From assembly GCA_018398805.1 (NCBI GenBank), contig JAGFBZ010002139.1, positions 62,001 to 126,000 of the forward strand: a stretch of 64,000 nt of DNA, given 5' to 3'. Made by a program: the position numbers and the translations under genes. The notes under the pieces were generated by a model, which saw nothing but the letters and a program-made list of their open reading frames with translations, had not been told where the DNA came from and did not search any database. Below, one piece after another: positions 44,690 through 54,578 of this stretch (positions within the stretch are counted from its first letter, which is position 1; each line of letters begins with the position of its first letter). The DNA is from Hirundichthys speculiger (taxonomy: Eukaryota; Chordata; Actinopteri; Beloniformes; Exocoetidae).

Positions 44690-45690
44690 GATTTATTTAG
44701 AAAGATACAAAAAATACCCTACTACAACTGTCGTATAATAAAGGAGGACTAAAATGTCCCAACATAATTTGGTATTATTGGGCGCAGTTGCAGACAATAA
44801 AGTTTAACTTTTAAAATAAAAATGTTCCACAGTGGAGGGAAATGGTTTGAATCTACCATCAACACAATTCTTCTATTCAGATAAAGTTTCTAAACTAGTT
44901 GCAAAAACCAAAAACTCAATCATTAAGAATATGATTAAAATCTGGTTTAAAGTACAAAAATATGTAAAAGAGCCACGTAAACTGTCTCTTCATACTCCAG
45001 TTTGGGGTAATCAGAATTTGATTCCTGGGCGGGCAGTGGGCTTTAAAGGGATTAAGAATGGTACCAGACGTATACGGACCAAATTCAGACACTCTTATGT
45101 CTTTTAAGGAAATAATGGGTCAATACAAATTTTTTTGTATTGAAAAACAGAAGTATACCAAATAATGAACAAATTATGATAAATAAATATAAGATCAATT
45201 GCAATTTTTTGGGAAAAAAAGCAATAGACCCAAGTTAGTACACTGATTAAACAAATGCTTGTAGTATTTCTCCTGGAGAGGATCACGTGCTTTAGAAACT
45301 GAAAGTTGCCAATGTTGGAGAAGGTGTGGGGACCATTTAGAAAATTTGTGGGAAAACTCAACTTGGCAGAGGAAGATGTTTGATTGTTACGGTTTGTTGC
45401 TGTGAACCTCTGTGTGCACTGATATGCATATTTTTAATTTCTTTTTATACACTTGGTTATGTGGCAAATTGCAATTCAAAGGTTGCTGGGATGGTTACTT
45501 GTTTGTAATTACATATATTCTCCCCCTTAAAAAAAAAATCTTTTTATTTATTAAATTTTTAAAATTCTTTTGTTTATATTTACTTTTGTTGCATTTATTT
45601 ATTTGTTATTGTTTGAATATAAAAACAAAATTATGTGACGGTATAGTGTACGTGATGCTAATGTACAATTTCAGCTTTGTTGTATCTGTG
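44690..45690 (+). mobile_element. L1-type LINE C-terminal fragment
   Basis: The plus strand encodes the end of an L1/Tx1-type ORF2: KGGLKCPNIIWYYWAQLQ (about 44740), then a frame at 44832-45107 with MEGNGLNLPSTQFFYSDKVS, KNMIKIWFKVQKYVKEP and HTPVWGNQNLIPGRA, and then MSFKEIMGQY one frame over. KVWGPF appears near 45330. Several frameshifts and stops break it. The 3' untranslated part reaches an AAATAAATAAAC end at 45702. Confidence 0.7.
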
Positions 45691-45702
45691 AAATAAATAA
45701 AC

Positions 45703-45903
45703 TAGGGCTGGGCAAGTTAATGCGTTATTATCTCGTTATATATGACACTTTAGGTTATATGGCAGCAGAACATTTCAATAAAAGTGCATTTTACACTACT
45801 TTTGAATTCACTGATTCTGCGTATACAATGCGATTAATCGCGATTAATCAGGGAAATAATGTGATTAATCGTGATTAAAAATTTTTAACTTTGCCCAGCC
45901 CTA
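45703..45903. mobile_element. hAT MITE (201 bp)
   Basis: Inverted termini TAGGGCTGGGCAA(A)GTTAA are flanked by a perfect 8-bp duplication AAATAAAC (45695-45702, 45904-45911). The inside is rich in GATTAATCGCGATTAATC. Confidence 0.93.
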
Positions 45904-46454
45904 AAATAAACATATTATTTTAAAAAGCTGCGACTTTGGAGAGAAAGAATTAAACACTCTGAGGTGATTTGAGAGTAATCCAGTTCCAGGCCGAGCCCAG
46001 TCTACAGACTGATGGCTGCTTCCAGTCTGAGGCAGTTCACCAGTCTGACCACTTTCTTGTTGAGACGCCCAGTAAAGCAGCTCATCCTTTTTGCTCTCCA
46101 GCCCGGTTAAACAAAGTCACACATCCATCCTGATAGGACAGGAAATTAGGTGACGGGGCCACAACTCATTTGAGGCTCGCCAGCTGCAGCTGTAACTCGC
46201 TGCCAGAACCAGTCGGGCAGAAGACGCGTAATTGATGCTCCGGTCTGCAGCGATAAATATTTAATGATAAACGCTCAAAACTTACTAACCTCTCCTGGTA
46301 GAAAGGAATAACTCAGACATGCAGACATCTGCCCTTTAACGGCACAACATGTGTGTGTGTTAGATTATATAAAACTGTCACGCTGCCTCAGATCTGTCAG
46401 ATACAACAGAAAAATACATAAACATGACTGTGGGGAGGCGGGGTCGTCTCGATA

Positions 46455-46637
46455 TTGGCGTGACGTCACGCACCATGTGATCGGACATGGTTACACTTCC
46501 GGTTTTAGTGTGAGGGGGCAAACAAACTTGCATTCAGGTGTTTTTCACTCACAGTTCCTTCATTTATTTCCATTTTAGCGTCTTTGTTGTATCTTAACTT
46601 AGTTTGGCGATCGTCACTGCTGCCTGTGGTGGTGAGC
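46455..46637 (+). promoter_or_regulatory. Putative promoter/leader with CRE and Ets motifs
   Basis: It contains TGACGTCA (about 46460-46467, a CRE/ATF consensus) and ACTTCCGG (about 46495-46502, an Ets-type core-promoter site) upstream of the ATG at 46638. Both are common in TATA-less promoters. The assignment is inferred from motifs and position only. Confidence 0.4.
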
Positions 46638-47577
46638 ATGGCTTACCAGTATCAGGATGAGTTGAAGCCAAAGGCTTTAGCGAAGTATAAAGCAAAATTG
46701 AACATAGTCGGCCTAGATTTGTGTCCATAGCACACAGCCGATTCTTGGACGAATAACCCCAAACAATGGCCTCGTTTGGGGTACCCAGATGCAGGGCCGT
46801 CGGACAGGGGGTAAAAGTTACACAGCCTTGGGGGGGCCCATGGCAGAGGGGGGCCCACGGGAAGCTAAGGGGGAAAAAATTATATATTGAATATATTAGT
46901 TAATACCAAAACTAAATTTCATGACAGATATTGATCGTAATGCAAACTTGGTGGGCCCTATATTAAATGGCATATTGTTGTAATCCAAAAACCTTAAGTC
47001 TGTTGTGACGGACTACTCTGTGTGAACACCCCTTGGAATATGCGCAAAATTGTTAAGTCCAAAAACAGTTGTTTCTCACCGTGAGGCGCAGCTTGATTAC
47101 TATTAGCATATGTGGATGGAGAGATAATGTCGCAACCTCCCAAGAAATATAAATCTGGCTCTCAGAAACGTAAAGAGAAGAAAACAAAATGAGGGGAGTC
47201 AGCTGCTTACAGACTTCTTCTCAAAGAAAGGTGAGTACAATTGTAACAAACGTTAAACTTTAAACACACAAGATGAAATCCCATTGTCAACTGCCGTAAG
47301 CTCTGCTATCATTGCTAAAACGGACATAAACAGCCCTAAAGCAAGATCAGATAATAGACTACCCTTTCAAATGGTCTTGTTATTAAAATAAGGGAATATA
47401 AAGTCGGCTAATATTGCAGCAATATAACAGCAAGCAGGTGGTCAGGTGATCGGTTGGTGTTGGTGGTGGTGATGGGGGGGGGGTTGGGGGCCCACCAGAA
47501 CCTCCTTTGTAGGGGCCCAGAATTTGGTGCTACGGCCCTGCCCAGATGTGTACCATTATCTCATAAAAACTCCTCTT
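46638..47577 (+). pseudogene. YqaJ/SWIM-family-like first exon, interrupted by hAT
   Basis: ATG 46638 opens MAYQYQDELKPKALAKYKAK followed by LNIVGLDLCP. A TAG at 46728-46730 stops it, but the same frame continues TADSWTNNPKQWPRLGYPD up to the hAT insertion at 46792. After the insertion and one duplicate of its target, the frame resumes with VYHYLIKTPL (47549 on), reaching a possible donor (cttaa|gtatat, about 47577). The pattern (Y..KL..+G.D.CPY....W..DP..WP..+YPDIY.YLI) resembles N-termini of fish genes with SWIM and YqaJ exonuclease domains, recalled from memory. No SWIM or YqaJ domain is seen downstream. It may be a host pseudogene or a transposon cargo exon. Confidence 0.45.
46792..47540. 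mobile_element. Non-autonomous hAT element (749 bp)
   Basis: CAGGGCCGTCGGAC at the left and GCTACGGCCCTG at the right (CAGGGCCGTAGC inverted) are flanked by a perfect 8-bp duplication CCCAGATG (46784-46791, 47541-47548). It belongs to the CAGGGCCGT family also present at 19367 and 60975. It interrupts the YqaJ-like exon. Confidence 0.93.
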
Positions 47578-48199
47578 AAGTATATAATTATAGGTTAGAT
47601 ATATTATGGAGTCTCTAGACAGTCACTTGGGTCAGCAGCCCCAGCAGACAGACCTAGCATTACCAGACCTGAAGGATCTATAATGGGGTCTCCCCAAACA
47701 CGTCAAATTATTAGATCTAAACATAGAAATTAAAAACTGTTAATAGCGAGCAGTCATTTTCTTCTTCTTTCAGGCTCAGTAGCCTCGCTAGAAATCATAT
47801 AAAATGACAAATGTGACTGGCGAGCAACATTGTTGGTGCAGTTGAACAGACATCAGTTCTTCACTATCTTTCCCCCTATCGTAAACTGCACGAAATCAGA
47901 CAGAACAGGCGCAAAATGCATCGACTTCGCTAGCCTGGTTGCTATGGCCTGGTTGCTATGGCCCGCCCATGCCCGGATGTGTTCAGTGACCCGGATGTTC
48001 GTGGTCGAGAATACACGCTGGGCTGCTGTTTATGGTCACTACACTTTTCATCTAACCCTGTTTCCGTCCCACGACACAGACACTACATTACCCATAAGGC
48101 TATCTTCTTAAAGGGGCCAGGCTGGCTCACAACATTTCTTCACTGTGAGAGAACGCGCACAACATCCTGTGATGTTTCGTGATTTTTTTCTTGATTTTT
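47578..48199. other. No gene recognised; shares a block with 7890-7960
   Basis: 47935-48010 (GCCTGGTTGCTATGGCCCGC, CGGATGTGTTCAGTGACCCG, GATGTTCGTGGTC) is nearly the same as 7890-7950 in the hAT at 7751. No coding sequence is supported. Confidence 0.5.
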
Positions 48200-48284
48200 T
48201 AATTATATTATATATTTCTGAAAAATCCGCAAATAACTAAAACCGCGGAATTTAAAGCACGAATTGGTGAGGGATCACTGTATT
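48200..48284. mobile_element. Tigger-like terminus fragment
   Basis: GAAAAATCCGCAAATAACTA ... GAATTGGTGAGGGATCACTG followed by TA resembles the end of a Tigger/pogo element (TACAGTGATCCCTCACC inverted). The opposite end was not found. Confidence 0.4.
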
Positions 48285-48318
48285 CTAAAAATATGGCTTA
48301 AAAATATGGCTTATAAGA

Positions 48319-49453
48319 AGTTTTTCTGTAATGATTGGCGACTTGTCCTCCTCTGCTGCTCCTTTGATCTGTGGTGTGCCCCAAGGCTCCATACTGGGCC
48401 CTTTATTGTTTTCACTTTACATGTTGCCTCTGGGCTCTATCATAGCCAGGTACAACCTAGCCTTTCACTGCTATGCAGATGATCTTCAAATTTATCTTCC
48501 TGTGCTCCCAAATAAAAGTGGTGCTCTTCAAACTCTCTCTGACTGCATTGCAGATATTAAAATGTGGTTGGGGCAAAATTTTCTGCACCTAAATGACGAT
48601 AAGACAGAGTATGTTTTCTTTGGCGATTCAGCACACTCTGGTGATCTATCTTTTAAAGTGAAAGCTTCTGTGAGGAATCTTGGAGTTATTTTTGATGGCA
48701 GCTTAAAATTTGACAAGCAAATTGACAGCGTGGTCAGGGCCAGTTTTTATCAGTTACGGATTTTAACAAAAGTAAAGCAATTTCTAAATCGTGCAGCCTT
48801 GGAAAAAACCATTCATGCCTTTATAAGTTCTAGAATTGATTACTGTAATGCTTTGTATGTTGGTGTCTCCAAGTCGTCACTTGGCCGTCTTCAGCTTGTT
48901 CAGAACGCCGCTGCACGCTTTTTAACTAATACCCGACGTCAGGAACACATAACTCCAGTTTTATTTGCTCTTCACTGGCTTCCTGTTTCTTTTAGAATTG
49001 ATTTTAAAATGTTAATCTTTGTTTTTAAAGCCCTCAATGGGCTTGCCCCTCTCTATTTATGTGAACAAGTGCGTGTTCAGAACTCCACTAGAGGTCTACG
49101 GTCCTCAAACCAGCTCTTTCTGGAAGTCCCCAGAACCAGGACTAAACTCTGGGGTGATCGGGCCTTCTCAGTTGCTGGACCCAGACTCTGGAATAAGCTG
49201 CCCCCAGAAATGCGCACTATCACTGACTTTGGGGTTTTTAAATCCAGACTTAAACCTATTTATTTAGACTGGCTTTTAATACACAGTATTGATGTGAGAT
49301 ATTTTTAATTTAATTTTAATTATATTGTTATGTTGATTTTAAAGTGTTTTGTTTTAATGTTTTAATGTTTTAATGCAGATTTTAATGGAAAGCACTTTGG
49401 TCACCTTGTGTGTTGAAAAGGGCTCTACAAATAAACATTGATTGATTGATTGA
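48319..49453 (+). mobile_element. 5'-truncated L2-type LINE
   Basis: The element starts abruptly inside the RT and ends in an (ATTG)n tail (ATTGATTGATTGATTGAT) after AAAGGGCTCTACAAATAAAC, the standard L2 3' end. A tandem AAAAATATGGCTTA lies immediately upstream of the truncation point. Confidence 0.9.
48331..49308 (+). pseudogene. L2 ORF2 C-terminal half (RT palm to end)
   Basis: This is an intact 325-codon frame from inside the RT: PLICGVPQGSILGPLLFSLY, the catalytic CYADDLQIYLP, FLHLNDDKTEYVFFG and VRNLGVIFDGSL. The L2-specific C-terminus follows (IDYCNALYVGV, LQLVQNAAARFL, ITPVLFALHWLPV, GDRAFSVAGPRLWNKLP). The endonuclease and RT fingers are missing because of 5' truncation, so the ATG at 48331 is not a natural start. 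The lack of stops suggests a recent insertion. Confidence 0.88.
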
Positions 49454-50700
49454 TAAAAAGGCTGCTAGTTGGCTTTGCACCAGGCAACGTAACAACACAG
49501 AAATAAGACGTCGCAAAACCCTTTACATTTTTTTTTTATATACAAGTGAGCTCTTAACATGCATGCATCATCAGACTACACAACTCTGGATGATTTAATC
49601 AAAGGTGAGATGGAGTAAAAAAAAAAAGTAATTTTCTTACTGTCACCATATGAACGCTCACCATTAATATCCTTCAGCAGCGGTCGCTGCCCGGCGTCTA
49701 ATGCATTTAAAACATGCTGACAAGTACATTATATTTAGAAAATAAGAAAAATTACTTATGATGGAGCAGTAAAAACAAGGCCTCATGTGATTAGGTGGGT
49801 TAACACCCTTGATTGATTACGACGGGACGGAGATGAAGGGAAAGCACCATGAAACACCCGGAACAGCCGGTGTTACCTGCAATTAGACTTCACTGATGTC
49901 CAGGTCAGGTCACACTATAATGTAATTACAAATTTAATCACACGTCAGGAAATCTGACTCTCTCTCCCAAAGCAGTTTATTTACTTGATGAAATCAGCTG
50001 GTTACAGTTCAGGTGATTTAAAGCCACTCAGTGATTCTCACTTTAACTACCTCTACAGTTTCCAGCTCTTTCCTTCTTGTTCGATTTGCATAAATCACAT
50101 CCATATTTCCATTTTATCAGAGGAGCTCTAATGAATAGATCTCAGATTACCGTTTGATGTCCTCTTTAATCCTTCCAGTCGGGCAGCTGAGACAACCTCT
50201 GGACTGCGTCTGCTGAGCAGATCTGGATCCGGAGAGACGGGACCGGCTGTCAATCAACATTCACCCGCTCATCCAGGCTGCACTCAGGAAGCAGCCTGTT
50301 AAGCAAATTACACTTATCTGCATCAAACCACAAACTGCAGATTTCTTAATCCGAAGACTGCAACGCATTCGTGAACTTTTTTGCCATATTTGAAATTAAA
50401 ACGTGAAAGAAATCTCACCAATTATCAGCGATGCAAACAGAATGAGGAAAAAAAAGTCAATTATTCAGATTAAAAGTGTTGACTGCAGATGTCAAGATTG
50501 CTTCGTAGCCGTGCGAACATCCCGCTGGTGTGCAGCACGACTAGATAGTAAATGGAAAAATAATGATGTCATCATCGTTATCTGCTTTATTCACACTCAC
50601 TGGATATTTGACAAAAATGAGACAAGGCGAAGCATCTACAGCCATTAAACTAAAAGATGTTGTTAAAAGTGGATTGAATGACTTTTTACAAAAAAATATT
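49454..50700. other. No gene recognised, possibly single-copy
   Basis: Sequence between about 49660 and 50640 lacks obvious transposon signatures. Short frames are unsupported. It is a candidate for unique sequence but cannot be judged without comparison. Confidence 0.35.
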
Positions 50701-50708
50701 ATGTAAAC

Positions 50709-51512
50709 TAGTGCTGGGCGGTATGACCAAAAATTTATATCACGGTATTTTCCAAAATTATATCGGTTTCATGGTATATCACAGTATTTTTTTTTAAGGC
50801 ACAACTGGGTGTTAACCACATTTTCTAATCATTTAGAGGAATTGCTGCAGTAAATTGTCTTAGAATGACCAATTTTACTGTCACGAGGAGTGAATATTGT
50901 AGAAAAACATTCATATCTACACTAGTATTAATACAGGTTTGCATGGCCTCACAAAATGATACTATTTACAAAGAGGTGGCACTTGTTATTCTAATTAAGT
51001 GAAGGAATCAGAATGATGATAGTTGCAGTTAAAATACAAAACCCTTTTATTTCTCACATTTTGCAAACAACTTGAAAAAACATATTTTGTAAAAAATCAA
51101 GATTAACTACACAATGTAAACAACGTTCTAAAGTTGTAGGTTACAACTTTAGCTCGGCAACATTCGCAGATTATTGTAGTTTGTTGGACGTCGTCTTTTT
51201 TAAATCCAAAGAACTTCCACACGACAGACACGGCTCCTGGTTCAGGAAGAAATTCCTCAGTCTCATGTTGCCGTTCTGGAGCTTCCAATTCAGGACTTTC
51301 TCTGTTTGCAACCATCACCATTTAACCAGAAACTAGTAGCGTGTTGTGCCTCCAGTGCAACTGCTAAACAGTCCCCTGTCAAACAATGTTCTGTGGCACT
51401 TATGTTCCGCCGCACGGTGTTCCCAACGTTGTGTACGCTACAGTACATACTCACCGGTATTATGGTATATGAAAAATTCATATCAGAAGAAAAATCAACA
51501 CCGGTATTCAGT
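50709..51512 (-). mobile_element. hAT element with BED-finger remnant
   Basis: The left terminus TAGTGCTGGGCGGTATGACC and subterminal CGGTAT/ATACCG motifs at both ends (ACCGGTATT near 51500) define a hAT element. It is flanked by a perfect 8-bp duplication ATGTAAAC (50701-50708, 51513-51520). The right terminus is diverged. The minus strand retains the first coding exon of the transposase. Confidence 0.85.
51103..51321 (-). pseudogene. BED zinc-finger N-terminus of a hAT transposase
   Basis: A 72-codon frame reads MVMVANRESPELEAPE, then SVVWKFFGFKKDDVQQTTII followed by CECCRAKVVTYN. SxVWKYFGF...D...T..C..C..KV is the start of a BED-type zinc finger, the DNA-binding domain of ZBED-like hAT transposases. 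The C-X2-C pair is present, and the later His/Cys half is lost where the element's internal deletion begins. Confidence 0.75.
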
Positions 51513-51969
51513 ATGTAAACAACTCAAAAGGAATAAAAAGTAAAATGCAAAATAAAGCAAAATACTTTTAAATCATTAAGCTTCACCTTGATTTGAAAGT
51601 TGGACAAAGATGACGCAGGAAAACAGAAATTTCACCCTTTAAAAAGGACACACTCAGGGCCGGAGTGGGCCCTTTTCTCAGTCTGGGAATTTAATTCAAA
51701 TTCAGGCCACTCTGATACAGAGGACAAATTTGAATACATAGAAAAAGATAAAACAAAAAACAATTCTCTCACAATGCCTTTTATTTTATTTAGATTATGG
51801 CATACAATTATTCACACCCCTTTAACAATGTATAATTGACATTCAAATAAAATAAAGATAATGATAAAGAAGTCTTTTCACAAATCAAAGTTCCTTTACA
51901 TAACTTCTGTTGTTCTTCTGTATGCCATATTTTACATCATAAACGTCTATCTTGACTAACTCTCTTCCT

Positions 51970-52625
51970 CTACCTGGCCCTTCAGTAGTCCTGCCCTCGT
52001 CTGGATCATCAGTAGTGGAAATGGTCTGCTGCTTCGATGCTAGAAAACATTCCATAACAATAAAAAAGATATTTAATATTGAGTTGATAACAGTGTGCGC
52101 GCCTCCCTCTTAACATCTGACTTCATAGGCCTATAATAACAATTAAAAAGTTATGTAGGTTACATAGACAATTATTGATTAAACAGTGGTTACCTATTTC
52201 ATTTGGTCTTATTTTGATGCATTTTCCACGATTAGTTCATTTAAATCCTGCTACCTGTTTCCTCTGTGGTCCTGGCCTCTCCATGACTGCATTCGCCTTC
52301 AGGCAACTGATCTTCTGAGGCTACAGAAACATTTCATTTAGGGGGTTCTTTATGTTGCTAAAACACACTTTATGTATTTATCTAGCCTATCCTTTCATTC
52401 ACTTATTAATTTGTTTGCATATTTAATTATGATTTTGTTAAATTATCTGCACTATTTAATCTACACATATCATGGTTTCTTCTGTAGACTATGCCATATT
52501 TTACATCATAAACGTCTATCTTGACTAACTGTCTTCCTCTACCTGGCCCTTCAGCAGTCCTGCCCTCATCTGAATTGTCAGTGGCACTGGCATCCTGCGC
52601 TGATGCTACAAAACATTCCAGAACT
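51970..52625 (-). CDS. Three acidic mini-exons, right copy
   Basis: These are minus-strand counterparts of mini-exons a-c: a near 52545-52607 (ASAQDASATDNSDEGRTAEG), b near 52250-52325 and c near 51975-52042 (SKQQTISTTDDPDEGRTTEG). All keep AG acceptors and the CAG|gtag donors. Frames and splice sites are preserved in both repeat copies while other sequence has drifted. Three separate exons lie within this span; the intervals between them are intron-like. Confidence 0.45.
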
Positions 52626-52660
52626 ATGAAAAAGACAGTTAACATTGAGTTGTTAATGTT

Positions 52661-53070
52661 TGTGTAAAGGGTTAAAAGTACTTGTATGTATTCTGTTAAT
52701 GTTTTTTAAAAAAGGTTAAAAAGATGTTAAAAACATAAATCCTCATAGTGTAAACTCAGTTAAAATAAGTTGAAGATAATTTTCTTAAAAAATGGACACC
52801 CCATACAGATTTTTATTTCATGGTTTATTTCATGGTGGTGGCGTGATACCTAAAACGGTCAGCAGAGGGCGTGTAGCGCTGTGAAGGAATCTAACTACCC
52901 GGAGGCAGAAGCTGCAGAATAAATATTGCAGCTGAGCTGTACAGAAGCTAACGCGTTGCCTCTTTGTCCACACATATAAACAGTGGGAGAAGACTTCAGC
53001 GTATTCAAGTGCACCGCAGCTGCAGGTGACCACCATATTCCGCCCTGACACCCCTAGGTCTGGGACGGCA
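52661..53070 (+). repeat. 5' LTR of element 2 (short, spliced-like form)
   Basis: This 410-bp LTR reads straight through ...CACATATAAACAG to TGGGAGAAG at 52983/52984, the join that is interrupted in the 3' LTR. AATAAATATT lies at about 52917-52926. Confidence 0.85.
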
Positions 53071-53076
53071 ATAATT

Positions 53077-53094
53077 TGGGGGCTCGTCCGGGAT
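53077..53094 (+). promoter_or_regulatory. tRNA-Pro primer binding site
   Basis: TGGGGGCTCGTCCGGGAT is the 18-nt complement of the 3' end of tRNA-Pro, the same site used by gammaretroviruses. It lies six bases after the 5' LTR. Confidence 0.9.
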
Positions 53095-53186
53095 ACCTTC
53101 AATTCCTGATAACAGCCAAGCCATTAAAGAACCTGACTTCAGGCTCCTAAATCAACGTGCTACATCAGCTACTTGAAGGTGGAAAG

Positions 53187-54578
53187 ATGACAGCTGTGAA
53201 ACAACTGCGAAGAGAGATTCAGCAGCAGCTCCACCAGTTGATCATCTCTGCTGACTCAGATACACTCTATCAGCTGGCAGTGTCGATCAAGGATGACGTC
53301 AAAGAAGAACTACCAGGAGATGATGCTACAGATGTGGAACTCTACGACTTCATCGTGGACTTTTTGAGAAGTGACGAGTTGGCAAGTCGAGAGGACCAAG
53401 GGATGTCCAGCCTGTTAGTCTTCAAAGATCTCATCGATGAACTGCAACAACCTTCAGCGGCTACAGAGGAGCAACATGGGCTCATGGAAGAGACTGAATC
53501 AATAGTGGTACCTTCTGCAGTAACTGCTAAGACAGAGAGATCACCAGTTAACCAGGTAACTGACGTGATTAAGTTGACAGATGTTGCTGCTCTACTGCCT
53601 GGTAGAGAATTCAAGATACACAGTGGACAGATTTCTGACTCAGATTCTGATATTAGCTATAGCTCACTTTGCAGGCAGATTGATGAAGGGTTATCTGAAA
53701 ACTTTACAGAGGCCGAGGTAATTCGTACTGTCCTGAAGATAATCAGACCTGGCACCTTTAAAGATATGCTAATGACAAAAGATGGGCTAACGGTAGCTGA
53801 GCTCAAACGTTTTCTCAGAGCACACTTAAGAGACAAGAGTAGTGCAGAGTTATTCCAGGAGCTTAGCAATGCAAAGCAACAGGAAAAAGAAAGTCCACAA
53901 CAATTCATGTACAGGTTAATGGGTCTAAAACAGAGAGTACTGTTTGCTTCACAGCAAGGTAGTTCAGAGTTTCAATATGACAGCAAACTTGTCCAGGGAG
54001 TGTTTCTTCACTCATTGTACCAGGGAATCAGTGAAAAATGTGCATATGTCAGGCGAGACCTTAAACCTGTCCTTAACAACACAAGTGTAACTGATGATTT
54101 TATCTTAGAAATTATGACAAAGTCAGTCAGTGAAGAGGTAGGGAGACAGGCACGCCTAGGTCAGACTCACAAAACCAAAACAGTCACAGTCAGTGTCACC
54201 CAACAAGGAGAGAGACAACATGTCGGCCAGCCTCCAGCTGAAGTTCAAGCTGTTCTTCAAACTAAAGCGGAAGTCCAGGTGAACCGCACAGCTATTCATG
54301 AATTGACAGCACATGTCTCAGCCTTGGCAAAAACCCTTGAGAAGGTTCTCACTCCCACAACCAGTATTCCTAAGCCTTCACAGACCAACTCACTAAGTAC
54401 AGTGCAACCACCAAAGAATACCACAAAGGGGAAATGCCAGCCATGCGTGGCTCAAGGAACTGCAATGTGCAACCACTGCTTCAGATGTGGCAAGGAAGGG
54501 CACAGAGCTGTTGGTTGTTTGTCAAAGACCAGGCCTGCGGGAAACGGGAGGAGGTCACTGGGGAGGGACCACCAGTGA
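53187..54578 (+). CDS. gag of element 2
   Basis: This is an intact frame from ATG 53187 ([20 protein letters not shown]) to TGA 54576-54578. The N-terminal helical region and acidic linker are followed by a capsid-like domain ([40 protein letters not shown]). A C-terminal zinc knuckle, [14 protein letters not shown], lies at about 54479-54520. It forms the particle that packages element RNA. The final 40 nt overlap the frameshift signal, and the stop codon itself lies in the 3' arm of the stem. Upstream in-frame codons exist, but the ATG at 53187 is the first in the frame after the leader. Confidence 0.85.
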   Translation: MTAVKQLRREIQQQLHQLIISADSDTLYQLAVSIKDDVKEELPGDDATDVELYDFIVDFLRSDELASREDQGMSSLLVFKDLIDELQQPSAATEEQHGLMEETESIVVPSAVTAKTERSPVNQVTDVIKLTDVAALLPGREFKIHSGQISDSDSDISYSSLCRQIDEGLSENFTEAEVIRTVLKIIRPGTFKDMLMTKDGLTVAELKRFLRAHLRDKSSAELFQELSNAKQQEKESPQQFMYRLMGLKQRVLFASQQGSSEFQYDSKLVQGVFLHSLYQGISEKCAYVRRDLKPVLNNTSVTDDFILEIMTKSVSEEVGRQARLGQTHKTKTVTVSVTQQGERQHVGQPPAEVQAVLQTKAEVQVNRTAIHELTAHVSALAKTLEKVLTPTTSIPKPSQTNSLSTVQPPKNTTKGKCQPCVAQGTAMCNHCFRCGKEGHRAVGCLSKTRPAGNGRRSLGRDHQ

